Origin: Struthio camelus
Taxonomy: Eukaryota > Chordata > Aves > Struthioniformes > Struthionidae
DNA length: 64,000 bases
Direction of reading: 5' to 3'
Assembly: GCF_040807025.1 (NCBI RefSeq)
Contig: NC_090981.1
Coordinates: 39,721,817 to 39,785,816 of the forward strand
The notes below the pieces were generated by a model. That model was not told where the DNA came from and did not search any database. It saw nothing but the letters and a program-made list of their open reading frames with translations. This document shows, piece by piece, positions 53,252-64,000 of this stretch (position 1 is the first letter of the stretch; each line of letters opens with the position of its first letter). Both the position numbers and the translations under genes were made by a program.

Positions 53252-56200
53252 CTGCGGGGGGAGAGGAGAACAACCACACACATTCAAAACTCTCAAGCAG
53301 GATATGTCACAGAATACCAACAGCAAACCTGAAAATACTGATTATTTGGAGGCAGATGAAATAAAAATAAGAGCAAAACATGGTTGAGCCAGTTCTGGCC
53401 CCATAACTTCCCAACAGCATTGCTCAAATCCCGACTGCATGTGCCGTCTTTCTTGAGCTGAATTTTATAGCATTGTTGCATCAGGTTTTTATCTGTAATG
53501 TCAGAATTACAGACTAGTGTCAATCACTAAAAATAAGTATGTCCATTTTGCCTCAATATTTGTTTTTGACGAACAACAACAGAAGATTTTGATACATTTT
53601 CAATAAGTAGCTTCTTCTTGGCATTTATCAGGTGTCAGACACCATTATTTTATGATAAAGAGTTTTATTCCACTGACATCTTCATGTCTGTAAAATGAAC
53701 ATACAATTAACATTTGAATGCCATGTTTACATATAAGTTGAAACCAGCTGCCTAGCCTCTGTTTCATCTTATTTTCTACATACATTTATAAAACAGCACC
53801 AAGTTCTGCCCTTACATAAGCACTACGTAGCAGAAACATTAAGATATGAGGCAAATTAAGCATCTGAGAGGCAAGCAGAATATTAAATAGCTATACTTTG
53901 CCATCCTCAAGAACATGATGCTTCTTAAGACATGTATGCTCTCTCTTCTATGATGGCAGATATCAAAGCTATGCTGGGGATGGTCTAAAGTTTACTAAGA
54001 ATTTTGCTACAACAATTCTTAGAGCATAAGTTAACTTTGGAAGTATTTAATAGTGCTCAGATCATCTTCTGTGTGTACCTAGCACCAGCTGGCACGGATA
54101 CTTGCAATTTTCCATGTTTTCTAGTCAACCTGCAAAGGGAATTCAATGCAAATCCAAATGCAAAATCTAGAACACCACAGATGTATAACATTCAAATGCA
54201 AAATTTGATTTACCACTCTGGATTTTGTTCTGTGCATCTTTCTTTGTATCTGTGCATTTTTACAGTGATACTTGAGCAAACTGGATGGATTACTCAGACC
54301 CTAACCATCTCATTTATTGAAATGATCATAAACATTTGAAATACTAGTCCTATTTTAGTTAAAAATTACCTGAGTTTCATCTTTTCCTCATGGATTTTAT
54401 TTCTTCATGTATGAAAAATAGTACATCTCCCATCACATCTCAGGATAAAATTACTTTCATTTCAGAGAAAGCAGAAATAAATCTGAACTCCAAGTGTGGA
54501 AACACTTTTGCATCGGAGTGAGATCACAGTCAGTAAAATACTCAATTGTTAATACACAGTAATTGCAAAGTTTCACTCAGGAAAAAATAACAGCGATCGA
54601 GGCATGTGGATTAAATTTCCCTAAGTTAAAATTCCCTAAATTTCGGATTTGAATTTCCTGCACTACTTTCAAAATATTTCACTAAACTTAAAATCAGTTT
54701 AAAGTCATCTGTTTTTTAAAACTGAGTAAGGTGTCATACATGCTTCCAAGTATTGTGTTCCTGGAAATTTTTGCTGAACTGACTAGCTCAGCTTCCTGGA
54801 AGATGTAAGGACAGCTGCAGCAGGAAAGAATAAGTGACCAATACCTAAAACGGACACAAAGGTCAGCTACATGGCTGGGAACTGCAAGACCCTTGCAAAA
54901 AGAGAGGGGATGGATGGGCAGCTTCCCCATCCTCTTCTACAGCATGAAGACTTGAAAGTATGGTGGTTTCTCTCTTAAGAAAAAAACAAAACAAAACAAA
55001 ATAAAACAACTGCGGTCCCAAATGGCTGATGGAAGGATTAGTATGCTACCAAGCATGTGGGGAAGAAGGGGGAAAGTGTGAAAGTTTGGAGTTTTTGTAG
55101 TCTGTTCTGGTTTTGTTCTTGTTTCTCTGTCAGAAGATAAGGATGGCTGATAAAGGAAACATATTTCAGGTAATCTGGCTGGAGGTCTGTTTCATGTTTT
55201 AAAACTCATTGGTTTGTGTGAATTGGGTCATCTGCTTAGGATGATGGACATTTTATCACCCTAAGAAATTCACAAGCTCCCAGATCTGCACAGATCACAC
55301 TTGCATATTCTTTGGGCACTTTGAGGCCTTCTTTTCCCAGGGCTGCCAGCATTCACGTGTTTAGCAGCCTTCTTACACATTCTTGCAGCCCACTGAGACC
55401 TCAAATATCCAGCTGAGCTGACACAGTAGTCTGTAATTGTTGCTGCTAGCAACAAGGGGCCACTGTGGCACCTGCTGAGCCAAGCAGCCTCTCTGCTTCT
55501 TGTCTCATTGCTTCCAGTGATGGAGTTGAACTCAAATAGCACAGGCAGAAAAAGAAGGCGATAGCAGCATCAAGCAAAGAGAAATGGCAGAAAGGAAAGG
55601 TGCAGACTTCAGATTCACCCAACAGTGTATTTATTTATCATCTACCCACAATGACACAGCTGCCGAGATGTTTGCAGCTCCATGTCTTATTCTGGGTATA
55701 GCTGGGAACAGGTGTGCTGACATAAGTGAAACTTTGTGGTTATATATACGTTTTGTATAATCCAACCCATGAACTAATTTACAGATTGCCACATAGAGTG
55801 AAATGAAATGTATGCCAGCCAGCAATAACTGCTTGTGTGTTGTGCCTGATTTGCTATACCTTTGTCTGAAATTCCATGCCTGTAAAGCCACAAAGCTGGC
55901 ATATGACACCTCCTCAGCTCATTACTAACTCAGGCTCTACAAAATGCAGACTCTGATGCAATAAACTTGACATCTACCAGGCAAAAAAAAGGCCAAAAGA
56001 GACTGGGAAATAACTTTTTTTTTTTTTTAAGAGAAATGAGCTAAAGGATGGGAGTCAAGAACTCCAAAATATCAGTTCTGTCTCAAGCTCACTATGTGGG
56101 CTTGAATCAAGCAGGTCATCTGCCTCAATAGTCAGGCAAGAGTAACAATGGTCTTTCTACCAGAGACTCAGATTTTCATTATTTAAACTTTCTTGAATAT

Positions 56201-59200
56201 CACAAACTGTTCTGGGAAAAGCCTCTTGATACTCCACTTGGGGTTAACTCATTTCTACCAGCAGGAATAAAAAATAGCTAACAAGCGGATGGCCGAGTGC
56301 CCCATCACAGCAGCAGTGCGTGGCATTAAGACTACAGGAGTTGCACAGTCCCAACTGACTTGGCACCTTCATTTCTGTAGACAGCAGAAATTCTTCAGGC
56401 ATACAAATTTCAACTAGATTTTCACAGAACTTCACTGCAGGCTTCCCAAGCTGCTGTATTATATTTTCTTGTCATTTACTGATGGGTTTTAATAATTTAA
56501 TAGATTTCTAACTAAAGTTTGTTGGTTTGTCTTTTTTTTCACATTATTGCACAGTTTGACCTCCACTTAGATTACAGCCCAGTATCAAGTTTCATGATCC
56601 AAACCTTAAAAAATGACTATTGAGAATTTTGGTGAAATGCTGCACAAATCTATCTGAGGCTTCATTCTGGCATACTTTCCAGATACTAGCATTTTCTACT
56701 CTTAAGAAACCATTGCCACACAAGAAAAAACACCCTTCACAGCTTAGGAGAGTATTTGATGACACAAATTATTCAATTGTTTTATGTTTGAAGCCATGAC
56801 AAAGCCAGTTAACGTGGGACAGCTATGGATAGCATCGTGGTCTTAAGAGTAGCTACTTTTTCTGAGAAAGGACATAATGGTTACATGCTTGTGAGTTCAG
56901 AGAGTAAGTCTGATTTCTGGAAAAGTGCATCAGTCAGGCCCAGTACTGCTATGAATACAGGCAGAAAGTCATTCCTTCATGACTGGAGGAAGCTGCATTA
57001 CCTTAGGCCTTCTCTCTCTAACTACTTTTTAGCATGGCTTTTCCTGGCAGGGACCTATACATCAGAGAGCCAGGCTATAGCAGGTCAGCTCGAAAATCCT
57101 ATTCCTTCTTTTTCTTCTGAGGGAGTGAGGCTGCCATCTGTAGTGATTCCCATTAGTCCTGCTCTTTCTTTCCTATGTTTAGCTAGCATTCACGATTCTT
57201 CCTCTACCCTTGTAGGGAAAAGAGGAAGACGTGTTAGTTAAACTACTCTTTTCGTGACACGCAGGGTGCTTCCTGAAGGATGCCCATGCCCACCTATAGT
57301 TGCGTTGCTGCCAGCTGCCTGTCAGTGCAAGGGGTGCTGGAATGGATGGCTTTAAGTTGATAACGGTTCAGAAAAGACCAAAGTTTCTTGACATCTTAAA
57401 GGCTAAGAAAAGGGGAAAATTACTCCACTGATTAAAGAAAGCTTACTGGACCTAGCCCAGCCCATCTGGCTGATGCCAGCATCTAAGGGGAAGGCTAATT
57501 GCCTATACCATCTGTCTCTAAGAAGGCTAATTGCTGACATCAGATCTCAGTGGGGGGGGGGAGAGGGGGGTTCATGCATTTCTTCAGCTACCTATTTGGT
57601 AATCCCAGAAGCCAGAGACAGAAAGAAGGTCTCCCATTACTGAAAGGCAAGGCAGCATGAGACTGACTTTGGAGAAGACAGACCTGCTCTGAGACTCTGA
57701 GGTACTGAAGACCACTGTCTTGAGCTCCTAACTGAGTGGGTCTACAGTAAGCTCCCCCTGAAGAATATATGCTTATGAACAGTATCATGAGTTACTGAAA
57801 AAAGTCTTTTACATGTGTGCATATATATGTGCTCTAAAAATATCTTCTTGTATCCTAATGTTCCCAGATATTTTTTCAGACAGAGGCATCATATTTAATC
57901 ATTATTTTAGCTGAAAGTATTTTTCCATGCACAGAACAAGGCCTTCCTTATAAATCACTCCCCAGAGACTACCAAAAAGTTTAAATGGCATTTGAAATGT
58001 TTTAGTTCTATTGCAATTCAAATTTCAAACCTTTTCCCTGCACTACCTTACATATCAAACTTCCTCTGAAAAAAAAAAAGAAGTTTAAAGATGAATTCCA
58101 GAAAAGAAGTTATTTCATCCAAGTTAGAAAGAAGTAGGGATACGGACACAATACAACCGTCTATTTGCAGGAAGGACTGATCTGTAATGTTTGAGCACAA
58201 TCATTAGCAGAGAGGAGGGAAACCTTTATGTCCTCACTGACGCAGGCTTCTAAAGATGCCAATCATGCTGATGCAGCAGTGGATCACAGGAAAAACTCCA
58301 CAGCAATTATTTTGGAAGCCTTTTTTCTAGGAGAGACTGCCAGATACAAAGTAGTCTGTGAAAACTGGACTCAAATACCATGCGAGAAAGGAAGGTTTTA
58401 ATTGTTCTAGAACAGTTTTTAAAGAGTCTATTTGGAAGACCACAGATTTGGACAGGCTGGCACCAGTTGCTATTATAACATACAAAGTGAGGAAGTGAAT
58501 ACTGCAAAACATGCAAAACTATTTAGTCAGGTTGAACAGAAGAATTATTATTTCCTAGGCTGGCCTCGAGGCGTAGTGGCCACTTAATGTAGAGCCAGAG
58601 AGGAAGTAGAGTTTAGAATTCAAACTCTGTGCCCTGCTGCTGGGGAAGATATGACAGAGCAGGGCTGTGGAAAAACGGGAAGGGTTATAGCTCACCTTCA
58701 CCTCTCACAACTCACTCTTAATTAGCATGAGGAGCAATATGAACAGGATTCAAGGGAAACCACAAACAGCTTATAAGAGGGTTGGAAATAACCCATTCTG
58801 TTAACTTAAGCTATAAACAATAGTAGGAATTTAGATTGTGAAACTGATGTAGGTCTCAGAGGAAGATTTTCCCCCATCTATTTCAGATAACGGATGCCAT
58901 GAATATTACTAGATGTCCAAGAAACAGGTGAAGGGGTTATCACAGGAAGACTATTAGCTTTCTAAAGAAAAGACAAAAATCTCAGGGCATTACCCACTCT
59001 TCTTCATATTAGATCCAAGGCAAGACAAAAGGTTCTTTGCCTAAATGTCTCAAGTGATTGCGAGTGACCATGACCTGTATATCCCTGAAAACCTCATGTT
59101 GGGATCTTCAAATAGCACTGTACAGACACTAGGTAAATAATTTGCAGTGATGATAGAATTTTTCATTTGCAAAAGTAAACTATGCAGAATTACAATGAAA

Positions 59201-61041
59201 GAATACTAGCTGAACACCTTCTTGGAAAAGTACTTACTGCCAGCGTTTTGTATCCTTCTCCCTTAAAGGGTCAGAGAATATTAAATGTTAAAGAGGACCC
59301 AGGTGATTATGGGAATTAAAACAAAAAAATCCTTGTTTTCCATTTTGAAAGGTTCCCAAGAAATGTTTTAAAATGTAATTATACTTGTAGGAACAATTAC
59401 AGTTTTGTACTGTGAGGGGAGCTGTTGGCACATATTAAGATTGTGCATTAGATCATCCACTAGCTTCTGTAATATCCACTTCCAGCTATAAGGAGTCATG
59501 TTTCAACACCTCCGATTCCCTGATGCTGACAAGCTAAACAACTTGTTTTGTCTCTGGGAGCTCTTCTCTGGTGATTAACTGCTTATGGTGAATACTAATT
59601 ATATGAAAGTACAGTACAGTAGAAATCGTGTCCTATTTCCTCTACCTGCAGCATCTCCATCCCCTTGTGTAGAGACAGTGTACTGTTAATTCAGCTAAAC
59701 CCAAGACGAAGACATTTTTCAGTACCACAAATAGGTTAATCTGCCTCCTACAGCAAAACTTTCTCTATCCTTCTGTCTGCACAATAAGTTTAAATGCAAA
59801 ATATTGCACATATTTGTAAATGCCTGTAATAATTCCAGGAATAAATTTACAGCTGGATGTGTGCAAATGAATGTTCTGTTGGTGGTAAAGGCAGAGCAAC
59901 ATCCCCAATTCCCCATGTCCCAGTCTGAAAATCTACCCCAAATTATCCAGTCCCTGAAACTGCACCTCAGACTAAAATCTTTTCACCAGGGAGTCTATGA
60001 GAATTTGTTCTTCAATTTTAAATCTAAAGTGCCTTTTAAAATGCTAACACTGCAAAATTAGAAACCATTAAACAATATAAGGCAGAGAGTGATTAAATCT
60101 ACCAAACACATTCAAAGCAGCTTAAGCCACTTTTTAATTAAAAAGAAAAAGATATCACTGGCAACATTCAGACATCTTCATCTAGATAAAGTTAGGAGAT
60201 TATTCAAAACACAAAAGATGCTGATGCTACCATGCAGGAGACTGAATGAAAAGACTTGAAGATTTCAATCCCCCAGCCCTAGATACACAGTCTTTGGGCA
60301 GAGAGGAACAGAGCACAGACAGTGCTGCAGTGTGATCACTCTATGTTTGCTGATTAAATAAGTGACACTAACAGTGGCCTTGGAGGGCGGCTGTATGTTC
60401 CTCCTTCCTTCCTGACAGGATGGTGAGTGAAATCACAGTGGCTGTAGCAATTCCGTAATGAGTAGCAAGATGTACATATTAGGGAGGAAAAAAAATCAGT
60501 CTGTATTTCAAGAACCAGTTTTAATACATAGAAAATGACTAAAAACAACACCATATTGGTGGGGTTTTTCAAGCAGCAAATTTAAGTAGGAAACAGCATA
60601 CAGTTTTAAACGTACATTTAGACCCTAGCTTTGCAGCTCAAATTCAGGTTTCACATTAACAGATACAATTCTGCTGAAGCCACTGTAATTATGCCCACTT
60701 ATTTCATAGCCAAATTCAGACCTGCAGCTTTAAGGCTTTTTGTATTCATTTGAAGAAAAGAACAAGAAAAATGACCAGCAGTTTTAGTCAACCACAGGCA
60801 AGATGCCAGGAGCCAAAGATCAGCCTCCTTCAGGCTGAGATGATATCATCTACTCCAAGGTCCTGAAGCTCAGTGTCTGGAGTATTAGAAAATTTACTGG
60901 TGAACAGTCTCATCTCTTATTTTCTTATTACATATGACCATTACTTTGTTCCCTAGTTCAATACAAAATCTGTGTTTTTAACATCTACTAAATCCTGCAT
61001 ATTTTTCATCTTCTCTTTGTCTAACAGAAAACTGGTCTTAC
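53252..61041 (-). other. ATG10: ATG10 intron (7.8 kb)
   Basis: Bounded by ATG10 exons on both sides with consensus splice sites. No further gene was identified; plus-strand open frames such as 56825-57241 lack family motifs. Holds T-runs near 56011-56030 and a G-rich tract at 57552-57570. Confidence 0.85.
57552..57570. repeat. G-rich tract
   Basis: Ten G, then AGA and a second G run, on the plus strand. Simple-sequence tract in the ATG10 intron. Confidence 0.88.
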
Positions 61042-61168
61042 CTAAAAAGCATGCCCTAAAATAAAGCACAGGTACTTGGTAGCTGCTGGAGTACAAGACA
61101 TGATACTCATAGCGAATCACTTCTGCTGCTGCACAAACTCCATCTACTTGAGAATCATCCAAAGATTC
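61042..61168 (-). CDS. ATG10: ATG10 exon (EYHVLYS...YFRA)
   Basis: A 127-bp exon between acceptor tgttgttttag and donor GTAAGACC. It encodes ESLDDSQVDGVCAAAEVIR, then YEYHVLYSSSYQVPVLYFR and ACFL with the first base of the aspartate codon completed by the next exon. The YEYHVLYS-SYQVPVLYFRA block is the most conserved sequence of ATG10 and forms core strands of the E2-like fold. The exon starts on a codon boundary. In human about 70-80 residues precede it; their exons were not found in the remaining 2.8 kb and must lie right of the window. Confidence 0.97.
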
Positions 61169-64000
61169 CTAAAACAACAAGCATGAACAAAATCATCCAT
61201 CAACTTGTGTATTTGCAGCAAGGGGAAATTAATTACCACTACTGTAATTAATTTAATAAACATAAAGAGCAGACATAATAGGGATCATCCCTTTCATAGC
61301 ACTACTCATTTGAATTCCTGAAGACATTTCTTAATACTAGCAAGTAAAACACTGAAGTCCAAAATCTGCAATGACTTCTTGCAAACTTATCTATATAAAC
61401 TATGAACTGTGTACAAGAATTTGCAGAACTGAGGTCTTTCTAACCGCAGGTTGCTTTTGTAGACAAAAGAAAAAGACAGAAATCTCTCTAAACATTTTAT
61501 GGTAGAATACTTGTACGATAAGGTGGCTACAGCTGCATCTCTCCTCATTACCTTTAGTATAGACCATTTAAAAAGCATATCCTTAAATAACTTGTTTTTG
61601 CTTGCCAAAGTATAGATCAACTGTATCCTCAAAAATTCCTCTGTTTTTAAAAGCTTTTTGGAAAATGTTGCTTTTGCTAATAACATTTCTCAAGGTGAGA
61701 TAATTTTCTCCTCTTATTGTATGTTTCACATGTAAAGTAAGCAAGGTTTACTGTAGATTTGAAATAAACTGTAAGAGGTGGAACTTTATCAGAGCATTGA
61801 GATACAGCCCAGTAACAACGTAAATCTCTCAGCATCTTTAGAAATTTATTAGTTTTGAATGAATATTCAAATAGTGCTAAGCACTCTGTTGTTTTGTCTT
61901 TTCTAGAAGCTGTTGATACTCAACATCTCTGAAAATTGAGCTATAAACTTAATAAACCTATTAAGATTAAATATTTTAGAACAAACTTTCCAAGACGACA
62001 CTATGGGCGTGAACTTGTTCGGTTCTCAAACCCCCAGAATTACATGCATGAAGTAAGCAACCATAATGCCCCACAGGTTGGGTGTGCATTTCACAAGTTC
62101 GCTTTTGCCAACCAACTGTGAATATTGGCTCACTATTCCCTGTCCAAGCAAAATGAAAAAGGTTGAACAGAAAAGAAAAACCAACACCATTTCAACGTCA
62201 TGTTGGTTTAACACTAAAGAAATTTATTTTGTATTTTTATCTCACATCCTCAACTCACCTTACTTACTCCTCAGCCATGAATCATTCTATGAAGAGATAC
62301 AAGAACTGATAAATTATAACAGTAATCACAAACAGAATACTTTAAACTTTTTTGATAGCCCAAGTAAAAGTGATTTCATCCAAAGTAAGCATATTAGACA
62401 ACCAGATGCTGCTGAGGCACATGGAGAGAAGATCATCAACAGAGAGCCCAGATCCTGGGAAGCTACAGACCTAGGTATTGTAAATACAATTTTAGACCTT
62501 AAATGAGAAAATCACAGGTACTCAAAGAACAGAAGTATTCTGGGAAATTCTGGACAGCTACAGGAATTCTTGATTTTAGCTTATCAAGAAACAGATATCT
62601 AAAGCACTGAAATGGAACATTAAAGAAAATCCTCTCTGTGTTAACCTACCTTTAAAAACTGTGTGTGGAGGGATATTAAAGACTACATGCCAGAAGGGGC
62701 AACGGTGATTGCTGTATCTGACTTCACAGGCCAGGTAAAGTTCTGTATACTCTACCTAGCTCCCATAAAAATGTGTAGCAGACTCAGAAAGCAAATTCTT
62801 TTCCTCTTCCCACATGTCAGTCCCTATGATCAGATATGAAATATAGGGCTAATACTATTTTAAAAGTCTCTTGAGGAAAACAGAATACTATTTCTTCTCT
62901 TTAGTAAACCGAACTTGCTTTAAACTGGATACTTTTTCATTGCTTCAGTGAGGAGCATAGTAAAGGAAGGAACAGCAGCAGATTACTTAATTACTTAAGA
63001 AGGTGGTAAAAGAAATGAAAAAAAACCCCAGAACGTGGCTTTCAAGTTTGTAGGGATGGGGAAGGGAAGGACTCCATCTTCAGAACTCAACCTAGATTAA
63101 AATTTCAACCAGCCTCCTTGAAACAAAATCACCACGTGGTACAGACACGAATGTTTCATCAGATATTATGGCCTTGCCTATTGCCTATTCACTAGCTCAC
63201 CCTGCCCAGTAAGAATGACTCTAATCTGTAACAATATAAATTAATACCCAATTTATGATGATTTCAGACTAAATGAAAAAAGTCATATTCTTTTTTTACT
63301 TCCTAATACTTCGGAAAATACATAATTTTACTCAAAGCTGTATACCCTTAGGGAAAACATGCTTTATAAATACCCCACTATCTCAGAAAGTCATAAATTA
63401 AGCTACGAACAACTCTGTCATTAAGAATTCAGCTTGCTGGTTTAGCAAGGATTGCAGCTGTAAGCAAATTCTACCTTCATTTTCTGGATTAGGAAAAGGA
63501 AAGCAAAGGAGCCAGTCAGTCTTTCTAATTTCGCTGTTCCTTGAGATGGCCGGTGAGGAAACTCTCTTGAGAATTCCTGCCATTACCAGAAGGACGTTAG
63601 ACAGTGAGCTACTTCCCAAAACATCCTATTATTTCCAGAGAAAGGGTGGTTTTATCCAGAAGTGCCTTTCCCAAAGATCTGTACAGTTCGATAGCAAGAA
63701 ATGCAGCGGACGGGGAAAGACGCAGCTTTACACTGAACAAACTACTGTTATGGAGAGCAGACTATTTGTGGACACATTCTTTTGGCATTATCCTGTGGTT
63801 CTTTTTCTCTGAGTGCTAGTTCAGGCAGAGTCTGAAATCAAGCATTCAGCTGAATGCAAAGCTCAAAGAAGATTTGAAAGTCACACTATTCTGCTCTGTA
63901 ACAAGATGGACTTTAGTCTACTATGAATTTTCTATGCTTATTCAAAATAGTTTCTGATAATCAGATCTTTTTTTTTCTGCTGCACTTCTAGTGACAAGTG
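61169..64000 (-). other. ATG10: ATG10 intron, continuing past right edge
   Basis: I searched the minus strand for the expected upstream motifs (WEWRP, YMCKIHFQ-like) and found none. The sequence is AT-rich with only short open frames; the plus-strand frame at 62066-62506 has no recognisable features. Confidence 0.75.

Noticed and set aside
52941-53279. 112-codon continuous minus-strand reading across the ATG10 exon
   Set aside because: Only 53154-53251 is exon; both ends have consensus splice sites and the extensions have no homology to ATG10.
56825-57241. 138-codon plus-strand frame in an ATG10 intron
   Set aside because: No domain, no CpG island or splice context, composition like surrounding DNA.
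60953-61162. 69-codon reading starting at an internal ATG in the ATG10 exon
   Set aside because: The ATG is an accident produced by intron and exon sequence; homology and the acceptor place the exon start at 61168 in the conserved frame.
62066-62506. 146-codon plus-strand frame near the right edge
   Set aside because: AT-rich, no family similarity, no promoter or splice context.

Overview
The window is vertebrate nuclear DNA and most likely avian. It has GC-rich CpG islands set in AT-rich, intron-dominated sequence. There are no Alu, L1 or other mammalian-type repeats that I can see; the only interspersed repeats recognised are old, CR1-like fragments. Gene order and orientation match the conserved amniote block ATP6AP1L - RPS23 - ATG10 (human 5q14, read in reverse), which in birds belongs to the Z chromosome.

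Layout. At 1-130 on the minus strand is an internal exon of the V-ATPase accessory-subunit paralogue ATP6AP1L; two weaker upstream exon candidates lie at 2753-2793 and 4243-4382. The stretch from there to about 13.9 kb is non-coding apart from a decayed coding-like stretch near 9.9-10.4 kb. At 13.9-14.95 kb a CpG island carries a CRE, a YY1-like and a ZNF143-like motif and starts the first RPS23 gene (14504-17020, plus strand). A second complete RPS23 gene with its own CpG island follows in tandem (19352-21328, plus strand). Both copies have four coding exons with identical boundaries and encode the same 143-residue uS12-family protein; all 16 coding differences are synonymous. From 32.2 kb to the right edge the minus strand carries the 3' part of ATG10: four coding exons (61042-61168, 53154-53251, 32608-32705, 32211-32334) that join in frame to about 148 C-terminal residues, including the catalytic-cysteine motif HPC. 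The N-terminal exons lie beyond the right edge.

Function. RPS23 is a core 40S decoding-centre protein, ATG10 is the E2-like enzyme that conjugates ATG12 to ATG5, and ATP6AP1L is related to the V-ATPase assembly factor ATP6AP1. They are housekeeping neighbours rather than a pathway. The most notable feature is the tandem pair of intact, intron-containing RPS23 genes. Exon 2 and its 5' flank (174 bp) are identical between the copies while the rest of the coding sequence differs at about 6% of positions, which points to gene conversion. Most of the remaining sequence is intron or intergenic DNA with simple repeats.
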